Below, one piece after another: positions 57,972 to 64,000 of a stretch of DNA of 64,000 bases. The stretch lies in contig NZ_JAGGJV010000003.1 of the NCBI RefSeq assembly GCF_017873135.1, positions 248,001 through 312,000 of the forward strand, read 5' to 3'. Origin of the DNA: Rhizobium herbae (GTDB lineage: Bacteria > Pseudomonadota > Alphaproteobacteria > Rhizobiales > Rhizobiaceae). The notes under the pieces were generated by a model that searched no databases, was not told the DNA's origin, and saw only the letters and a program-made list of their open reading frames with translations. The position numbers and the translations under genes were made by a program. Position 1 is the first letter of the stretch. Every line of letters begins with the position of its first letter.

Positions 57972-58907
57972 ATGACTTTTGATGCGCGTCTGCTGACTGG
58001 CGTCGGCGTGCTTGCCGCCGTCTGCGAGGCGGGAAACTTTGCTCGGGCGTCCGAGGCGCTCGGCCTCACACCATCCGGTGTCAGCCGGGCGGTGGCGCGG
58101 CTTGAGACGCGGGTTGGAGTTCGCCTGTTCGACCGCACGCCCCGAACGGTGACGCTGACCGAAGAGGGCCAGCGGTTTTATGCGCAAGTGATGCCCCTGC
58201 TTTCGGGCATCGAGGAAGCCGTGACGGAGGCCGCGGGCGCGGCGGCCATAGTCGGCGGACGCTTGCGCGTGAACGTGGACCCGTGGTTTGCGCGCATGGT
58301 GCTGGCCCCGCACCTGCCGGACCTGCTTTCAGCCTATCCCGCCATGTCGGTCGAACTGATCGTCAGCAACCATCGGGAAGACATGATGAAGGGCGTCGAC
58401 ATCGCCGTGCGGTTCGGACCAGCGGCCGGAGATGCGCTCGTGGTGCGCAAACTCCTGGAGACGCGTGTTTTGACCTGCGCCTCACCCGCCTATCTTGAGC
58501 AACACGGCATCCCGACAAAGCCGGACGACCTGTCCAGCCACGATGCCATATTCTTTCGCGATCCCCTGACGGGGCGGCCATTTCCTTGGGAATTTTTCCG
58601 CGGCGCCGAACGGTACGAGGCCCATGTCCGCGGCCGCATCACCACCGACGACCCCTCGACTGCCATTGAGGCATGCGTGGCGGGCTACGGGCTGTTCCAG
58701 AGCCTTGAACTCGGGCTCGGTCCTTGGCTCTCTCGCGGAGATCTGGTCCAGGTCCTGCCGGACTGGTCGGACGAGATGTTTCCGCTTTACGCCTATTACC
58801 CTTCGCGCCACCTGCCACCTGCGAAAGTGCGCGCCTTCATGGATTTCGTGGCAAGCATTGCCAACCCGCCTTCTCTTTGGAAGGCTGGCGAAAAGCCGGA
58901 TATTTGA
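57972..58907 (+). CDS. LysR family transcriptional regulator
   Basis: 311 aa. The N-terminal HTH is LAAVCEAGNFARASEALGLTPSGVSRAVARLETRVGVRLFDRTPRTVTLTEEG, followed by the substrate-binding domain with RLRVNVDPWFARMVLAPHLPDLLSAYP. Divergent from the NmrA-type gene, with a T-N11-A palindrome between them. The inducer is not predictable. Confidence 0.92.
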   Translation: MTFDARLLTGVGVLAAVCEAGNFARASEALGLTPSGVSRAVARLETRVGVRLFDRTPRTVTLTEEGQRFYAQVMPLLSGIEEAVTEAAGAAAIVGGRLRVNVDPWFARMVLAPHLPDLLSAYPAMSVELIVSNHREDMMKGVDIAVRFGPAAGDALVVRKLLETRVLTCASPAYLEQHGIPTKPDDLSSHDAIFFRDPLTGRPFPWEFFRGAERYEAHVRGRITTDDPSTAIEACVAGYGLFQSLELGLGPWLSRGDLVQVLPDWSDEMFPLYAYYPSRHLPPAKVRAFMDFVASIANPPSLWKAGEKPDI

Positions 58908-58926
58908 GGAGTTTATTCTGGGAAAC

Positions 58927-58958
58927 ATGCAAGGACGCTGAAACCAGCACCCTTGCAT
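58927..58958. terminator. Bidirectional hairpin between lysR and pyc
   Basis: ATGCAAGG and GCTG pair with CAGC and CCTTGCAT around AAAC. It lies between the convergent lysR-type and pyc genes. The T-run is poor. Confidence 0.5.
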
Positions 58959-58967
58959 CATCGATAT

Positions 58968-61900
58968 TTACCCGCCGTAGACGATCAACAGGTCCTTGGT
59001 GTCGATCTGGTCGCCGGTCTTGACGAGGACTTCGGCGATCGTGCCATCCTTTTCCGCGTGCAGCGCCGTTTCCATCTTCATCGCTTCGATGGAGAGCAGC
59101 ACGTCGCCGGACTTCACCGTCTGGCCGGCGGTGACCGTGACCGTCGAGATGACACCCGGCATCGGTGCACCGAGATGGGCGGCATTGGTGAGATCGGCCT
59201 TGCGGCGGGCCGTACTGGAGGCTGCGCGGTTGCGATCCGGAACCTTGATCAGGCGCGGCTGACCATTGATCTCGAAGAATACCTTGACCATCGCCTGCTC
59301 GTCCGGCTCGCTCATGGCCTGATGCTGGACCACCAGCGAGACGCCCTTTTCAAGCTCCGGCAACAGTTCCTCACCGGCCGAAAGCCCATAGAAATAGGCC
59401 GGCGTCGGCAGCACACTGACCGGGCCATAGGTATCGGCGGCCAGTGCGTAGTCGGTGAACACCTTCGGATACATCAGGTACGAAGCAAACTCGAAATCGC
59501 TGACCGGGCGCTCAAGCTTGGTCTCGATCGCCTTGCGCTCGGCATCAAGGTCGGCATCGGCGAGCAGTGAACCCGGGCGCTCCGTATAGGGCTTTTCGCC
59601 CTTGAGCGCCTTTTCCTGAAGCGCCTTCGGCCATCCGCCCGGAGGCTGGCCGAGATCGCCCTTCAGCATGGACACGACCGATTCCGGAAAGGAGACATCC
59701 TTGGCCGGGTTTTTGACATCGGCAACCGTCAGGTCCTGCGACACCATCATCAGTGCCATGTCACCGACAACCTTGGAGGACGGTGTTACCTTGACGATAT
59801 CGCCGAACATCTGGTTGGCATCGGCATAGGCCTGCGCCACCTGGTGCCAACGGGTTTCGAGACCAAGCGAGCGGGCCTGTTCCTTGAGGTTGGTAAACTG
59901 GCCGCCCGGCATTTCATGCAGGTAAACTTCGGAGGCCGGCCCCTTGAGGTCACTTTCGAAGGCGGCGTACTGATTGCGCACCGCCTCCCAGTAGAACGAG
60001 ATGCGGCGGATCCATTCCGGATCGAGGCCCGGATCGCGCTCGGAACCGCGCAGCGCCTCGACGATCGAGCCGAGGCAAGGCTGCGAGGTGTTGCCGGAGA
60101 ATGCGTCCATTGCCGCATCGACGACATCGACACCGGCATCCACGGCAGCAAGGACGGTCGCGGCGGAAATGCCGGACGTGTCATGCGTGTGGAAATGGAT
60201 CGGCAGGTCGGTTGCCTCGCGCAGCGCCTTGAACAGAACCGTCGCGGCGGCCGGCTTCAGGAGGCCGGCCATATCCTTCAGCGCGATCATGTGCGCGCCC
60301 GCCTTTTCAAGCTCCGCGGCAAGGGCGGTGTAGTATTTCAGGTCGTATTTCGGGCGGGCGGAGTTAAGGATATCGCCGGTGTAGCAGATCGCCGCCTCGC
60401 AGATCTTGTTCTCTTCCGCCACCGCGTCCATCGAGACGCGCATGTTTTCGACCCAGTTCAGGCAGTCGAACACGCGGAAAACGTCGATGCCGCCCTTTGC
60501 CGCCTGGCGGACGAAGTATTTGACGACATTGTCGGGGTAGTTCTTGTAGCCGACGCCGTTGGCACCGCGCAGAAGCATCTGCAAGAGCAGGTTCGGCGCA
60601 TCCTCGCGCACCTTGGCGAGGCGCTCCCACGGGTCTTCCGTCAGAAAGCGCATCGAAACGTCGAAGGTGGCACCGCCCCAGCATTCGAGCGAGAACAGGT
60701 TCGGCAGCGCGCGGGCATAGGTTCCGGCGATGCGGGCGATATCATAGGTTCGCACGCGGGTGGCGAGCAGCGACTGGTGACCGTCGCGCATGGTCGTATC
60801 GGTCAGAAGCACCCGCTTTTCGGCGCGGACCCATTCGGCGAATTTCTTCGGTCCGAGCGTATCGAGCTTCTGCTTGGTGCCATCGACGATCTCTCCCTGA
60901 ATGCGGGGAATGACCGGCTTTGCGGCATCGGCGCTCGGCTTCGGCCGGCCCTTGGCTTCCGGATGGCCGTTGACGGTGACGTCGGCGAGATAGGTGAGCA
61001 GCTTGGTGGCGCGATCCTGGCGCTTGACCTGCTGGAACAGTTCCGGCGTCGTGTCGATGAACCGGGTCGTATAGGTATTATCCTTGAATTTCGGATGGGT
61101 GATGATCGCTTCGAGGAAAGTCAGGTTGGTGGCGACGCCGCGGATACGGAACTCGCGCAGCGCGCGGTCCATGCGCGCAATCGTCTCCTGCGGGCTCGGC
61201 GACCAGGCCGTAACCTTCACCAGCAGCGGATCGTAATAGCGGGTGATGACGGCGCCCGGATAGGCGGTTCCCCCGTCCAGACGGATGCCGAAGCCCGACG
61301 CGGAACGATAGCCGGTGATGCGGCCGTAGTCCGGAATGAAGTTCTGTTCCGGGTCTTCCGTGGTGATGCGGCATTGCAGCGCGTGGCCGTTGAGGCGAAT
61401 GTCTTCCTGCTTGGGCACGCCCGATTCCGGCGTGCCGATGGCAAAGCCGTCGAGGATGTGGATCTGCGCCTTGACGATATCGATACCGGTGACAACCTCG
61501 GTGACCGTGTGCTCGACCTGGATGCGCGGATTGACCTCGATGAAGTAGAATTTGCCACTGTCCATATCCATCAGATATTCGACAGTGCCGGCGCCGATAT
61601 AGTTTGTCGCCTTGGCAATGCGGGTGGAATAGCTGGCCAACTCCTGGCGCTGGTCTTCCGTCAGATACGGTGCCGGCGCGCGTTCGACGACCTTCTGGTT
61701 GCGGCGCTGAACCGAACAGTCGCGCTCGAACAGGTGAACGACATTGCCATGCGTATCGCCGAGAACCTGGCTTTCGACGTGACGGGCGCGCTCGACCAGT
61801 TTTTCCAGATAGACCTCGTCCTTGCCGAAGGCAGCCATCGCCTCGCGCTTGGCTTCCGTCACTTCGCGCGCCAGATCCTTCGGATCGCGGATCGCCCGCA

Positions 61901-62426
61901 TGCCGCGGCCACCGCCGCCCCACGAAGCCTTGAGCATGATCGGATAGCCGATCTCCTCGGCCATCTTTGCCACCACGGCCATGTCGTCCGGTAGCGGATC
62001 GGTCGCCGGAACGACGGGTACGCCGATTTCGATGGCGAGATTGCGGGCGGCGACCTTGTTGCCGAGGCGCCGCATCGTATCGCCGGTCGGGCCGATGAAG
62101 ATGATCCCCGCAGCCTTGCAGGCATCGACGAACTCGGGGCTTTCAGACAGAAGGCCGTAGCCGGGATGGATGGCATCGGCTCCTGACAGCTTGGCGACCC
62201 GGATTATTTCCTCGATCGACAGATAACTCTCGATCGGCCCCATGTCGCGGGCAAGATGCGGCCCGCGACCGACCTGGTAACTCTCGTCCGCCTTGAACCG
62301 GTGCAGCGCCAGCTTGTCCTCCTCCGCCCATATCGCAACCGTTTTTATTCCCAGTTCGTTTGCGGCGCGAAAAACGCGGATTGCAATTTCGGAACGGTTG
62401 GCGACAAGGATTTTTGAGATGGGCAA
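58968..62426 (-). CDS. pyc: Pyruvate carboxylase
   Basis: 1152 aa, the length known for rhizobial enzymes. The biotin carboxylase domain comes first (KILVANRSEIAIRVFRAANELG, ATP-grasp SWGGGGRGMRAIRD), then the carboxyltransferase domain (LTDTTMRDGHQSLLATRVRT, IALKDMAGLLKP) and last the biotinyl domain, EAMKMET near the end. It carboxylates pyruvate to oxaloacetate for anaplerosis. The start is TTG at 62426, with GGAG 6 nt upstream; an in-frame ATG 39 nt earlier lies before that site. Confidence 0.97.
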   Translation of the reverse strand: MPISKILVANRSEIAIRVFRAANELGIKTVAIWAEEDKLALHRFKADESYQVGRGPHLARDMGPIESYLSIEEIIRVAKLSGADAIHPGYGLLSESPEFVDACKAAGIIFIGPTGDTMRRLGNKVAARNLAIEIGVPVVPATDPLPDDMAVVAKMAEEIGYPIMLKASWGGGGRGMRAIRDPKDLAREVTEAKREAMAAFGKDEVYLEKLVERARHVESQVLGDTHGNVVHLFERDCSVQRRNQKVVERAPAPYLTEDQRQELASYSTRIAKATNYIGAGTVEYLMDMDSGKFYFIEVNPRIQVEHTVTEVVTGIDIVKAQIHILDGFAIGTPESGVPKQEDIRLNGHALQCRITTEDPEQNFIPDYGRITGYRSASGFGIRLDGGTAYPGAVITRYYDPLLVKVTAWSPSPQETIARMDRALREFRIRGVATNLTFLEAIITHPKFKDNTYTTRFIDTTPELFQQVKRQDRATKLLTYLADVTVNGHPEAKGRPKPSADAAKPVIPRIQGEIVDGTKQKLDTLGPKKFAEWVRAEKRVLLTDTTMRDGHQSLLATRVRTYDIARIAGTYARALPNLFSLECWGGATFDVSMRFLTEDPWERLAKVREDAPNLLLQMLLRGANGVGYKNYPDNVVKYFVRQAAKGGIDVFRVFDCLNWVENMRVSMDAVAEENKICEAAICYTGDILNSARPKYDLKYYTALAAELEKAGAHMIALKDMAGLLKPAAATVLFKALREATDLPIHFHTHDTSGISAATVLAAVDAGVDVVDAAMDAFSGNTSQPCLGSIVEALRGSERDPGLDPEWIRRISFYWEAVRNQYAAFESDLKGPASEVYLHEMPGGQFTNLKEQARSLGLETRWHQVAQAYADANQMFGDIVKVTPSSKVVGDMALMMVSQDLTVADVKNPAKDVSFPESVVSMLKGDLGQPPGGWPKALQEKALKGEKPYTERPGSLLADADLDAERKAIETKLERPVSDFEFASYLMYPKVFTDYALAADTYGPVSVLPTPAYFYGLSAGEELLPELEKGVSLVVQHQAMSEPDEQAMVKVFFEINGQPRLIKVPDRNRAASSTARRKADLTNAAHLGAPMPGVISTVTVTAGQTVKSGDVLLSIEAMKMETALHAEKDGTIAEVLVKTGDQIDTKDLLIVYGG

Positions 62427-62540
62427 GTCGGACTCCTCAAGACTTGAAACGCGGTAATGCTGCACCGCGAAAAGAATTATTAGCGTTTCATGACTTGAAG
62501 TTCAATTTCAGAGTCACGCTTGAGCGAAATTCATTTCCAA

Positions 62541-63281
62541 TCAGGAAATCAGCCCAAGACGGAACGACAGCGCCACGGCATGATGACGGTTTTTCGCCTT
62601 CAGCTTGTCCTGGATTCCGTTCATGTACCAATCGACAGTGTGGGTCGAGATATCGAGAATCTTGCTGATCTCGTTCGACGTCATCCCGTCGGCCAGGTAG
62701 TTCAAGGCTTCCATCTCGCGCCGCGTCATCTGGACATCGACGCTGGACACCATCTCGGCAAGCACCTTTGGATCGGTCAGCTCCAGCAAACGCCAGAATA
62801 TCTTCTTGGCGATGCCGTCGAACAGGCTCATTTCCACCGGGCTGAGATCGACGACACGGCCGCCGAGCGTCATGTTGCCAAGCAATCCACGGCGCCCGTG
62901 GACGGGGAAAATATAGCCGTCATAGAGGCCGTGGCCCCGCGCATCGACCATCATGCGCTCCATGCGCTTGCGATGCGGGTCAGAACGGAAGGCAACCAGG
63001 GTATCGCGCCAGCGGAAGCCGCGCTGCGCATGGCCGAGATAGCGGATCGTCGGATCGATAACGACATATTTTTTCTTGATGTAGATCTGCGGCCAACCGT
63101 TCGGCCAGCGTCCGGCAAGCAGCAGGCTCAATGGATTTTCATCGGGCTTCGGCTGGCGAACGAGCCCATAGTAGTCGAAGCCATAACGGTCCAGAAGGCG
63201 TTCGAATTCCCGAACGATCTCGTCCCTGCTCCTCATCTCGTCTATGAGCGCCAAAAATTGCACCAGCAATGTGATATTCAT
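62541..63281 (-). CDS. expR: LuxR-type quorum-sensing regulator ExpR
   Basis: 246 aa. The N-terminal autoinducer-binding domain has LDRYGFDYYGLV, YVVIDPTIRYLGHAQRGFRWRD and residues W/Y/D of the homoserine lactone pocket; the C-terminal GerE HTH is RREMEALNYLADGMTSNEISKILDISTHTVDWYMNGI. The location between pyc and ndvA is that of Sinorhizobium expR, which controls exopolysaccharide and motility. The gene is intact here. No autoinducer synthase lies in the window. Confidence 0.88.
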   Translation of the reverse strand: MNITLLVQFLALIDEMRSRDEIVREFERLLDRYGFDYYGLVRQPKPDENPLSLLLAGRWPNGWPQIYIKKKYVVIDPTIRYLGHAQRGFRWRDTLVAFRSDPHRKRMERMMVDARGHGLYDGYIFPVHGRRGLLGNMTLGGRVVDLSPVEMSLFDGIAKKIFWRLLELTDPKVLAEMVSSVDVQMTRREMEALNYLADGMTSNEISKILDISTHTVDWYMNGIQDKLKAKNRHHAVALSFRLGLIS

Positions 63282-63744
63282 AAATGCCCCTTCAAGAAAT
63301 CGGTTTCAGTCTCTGACTGCATTTATCGCACCGCAGCATGAATGCGCTGTTCAGCACCCATTCATGTTGCAATCGCAATAATCCCCAACATCAGTCATGG
63401 AGCCACCTAACACCGCATCACCGTCGAACCGCAAGGCGCGAAAAATAGCAAGCTATGAATGATCAACTTAGGGGCGTCAGGAATCTCCAATCGCCTTGAA
63501 GGTCTATCATAACCAAGTTTGCTCGGCGAAGCCAAAAGATGATTTTCTGTGACAGTGCTTCAAAAAGAATATGACGGAAGGATAAGGAAGATCAGTTTTG
63601 GAATTTTCGTTCCATCAACTCCAGATGACAGAACGAATACTTTTTCCGAGCAAGTCTTTCCTTTTTCAACCGTTTCTCCGCGATGCAAATGCCCTGTTGC
63701 TTTTTCATTGCACCGCAAACCAACTGCCCAAGAGGGATAAGACA
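63282..63744. other. Divergent expR/ndvA control region
   Basis: No gene is supported. An 8 bp perfect inverted repeat CATGAATG (63337-63344) and CATTCATG (63359-63366) lies 56-85 bp before the expR start. The rest is A/T-rich near 63540-63600, a probable ndvA promoter zone. Confidence 0.45.
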
Positions 63745-64000
63745 GTGTCATTGTTCCAGGTCTATGCAAGAGCGCTTCAGTATCTTGCCGTACACAAGCT
63801 CCGCGTTTCCGCGATCGTTATCGCCAATGTCGTCCTGGCGGTCATCACGATTGCGGAGCCCATTCTGTTCGGCCGCATCATCGACGCCATCTCCTCCAAG
63901 CAAACCGTCACGCCCATGCTTTTGATGTGGGCAGGTCTCGGCGTATTTAATACGGTCGCCTTCGTGCTTGTCGCCCGTGAGGCAGACCGGTTGGCGCATA
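63745..64000 (+). CDS. ndvA: Beta-1,2-glucan export ATP-binding protein NdvA/ChvA, 3' end missing
   Basis: The first 85 codons of a long ABC exporter, GTG start at 63745 preceded by AGAGGGA. The sequence LFQVYARALQYLAVHKLRVSAIVIANVVLAVITIAEPILFGRIIDAIS and later ARE-ADRLAH is nearly that of NdvA/ChvA. It exports cyclic beta-1,2-glucan to the periplasm, needed for host attachment, osmotic adaptation and nodulation or virulence. The gene runs off the right edge. Confidence 0.95.
   Translation, partial: MSLFQVYARALQYLAVHKLRVSAIVIANVVLAVITIAEPILFGRIIDAISSKQTVTPMLLMWAGLGVFNTVAFVLVAREADRLAH

Noticed and set aside
59844-61994. Long open frame antisense to pyc (716 codons)
   Set aside because: Same reason: the complementary strand codes for a certain full-length enzyme, and the antisense frame has no family features.
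63549-63740. Rightward 63-codon ORF upstream of ndvA
   Set aside because: The composition is random-looking and it sits in the promoter region; ndvA has its own good start right after.

Overview
This 64 kb window is a GC-rich chromosomal segment from a member of the Rhizobiaceae (Rhizobium, Agrobacterium or Sinorhizobium type). The gene order supports this: ccmABCDG next to acnA; carD, fdxA, an S4-domain protein and a SUV3-like helicase next to phaB and phaA with a divergent phaR; and pyc, an ExpR-type LuxR gene and ndvA/chvA (beta-1,2-glucan exporter) at the right edge. Other rhizobial traits are a RIME-like intergenic palindrome and several alphaproteobacterial gene families (UPF0314, DUF2794, IalB). 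The species cannot be fixed from sequence alone. I saw no insertion sequence, prophage, CRISPR array, rRNA or tRNA gene.

Layout. 0-4.3 kb: end of a UPF0314 gene, a RIME-like repeat, and the leftward cytochrome c maturation operon, which is interrupted between ccmA and ccmB by an A/T-richer orphan gene. 4.5-10.4 kb: acnA, a secreted DUF1223 protein, DUF2794, a GNAT acetyltransferase and a Bax-inhibitor-1 membrane protein. 10.6-19.6 kb: a YbbAP-type ABC exporter divergent from a TesA-like esterase, thpR, a low-molecular-weight phosphatase, a pterin dehydratase, DUF1232, an ECF sigma factor, an IalB-like protein and rlmN. 19.7-23.8 kb: a three-gene ABC importer, DUF1287 and a LysE-type exporter. 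23.9-31.6 kb: a ParDE module, argG, an MFS pump with its MarR gene, a Met-rich secreted peptide, a second LysE-type exporter, an M3 peptidase and a second ParDE module.

31.8-42.0 kb: PhoD phosphatase, TypA/BipA, a Gfa-like protein, a PPP phosphatase, CarD, ferredoxin, an S4 protein and the helicase. 42.0-42.95 kb: a gene-free region with three copies of a roughly 70 bp element and a dense GANTC cluster, the most unusual non-coding feature here. 42.95-45.8 kb: the polyhydroxybutyrate genes phaB, phaA and phaR. 45.9-54.3 kb: rpmF, a GST, mtgA, a polyprenyl synthase, two doubtful small ORFs, a third LysE-type exporter, ispG, and an MFS-VOC-DeoR cluster. 54.6-58.9 kb: a cystine-type ABC importer and an NmrA-type reductase divergent from a LysR regulator. 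59-64 kb: pyruvate carboxylase, ExpR and the start of ndvA.

Functionally this is mostly core metabolism: TCA cycle and anaplerosis (acnA, pyc), respiration (ccm), arginine and isoprenoid synthesis, carbon storage (pha) and envelope polysaccharide control (expR, ndvA). The accessory content is small: two toxin-antitoxin pairs, the orphan gene in the ccm operon, and several exporters.
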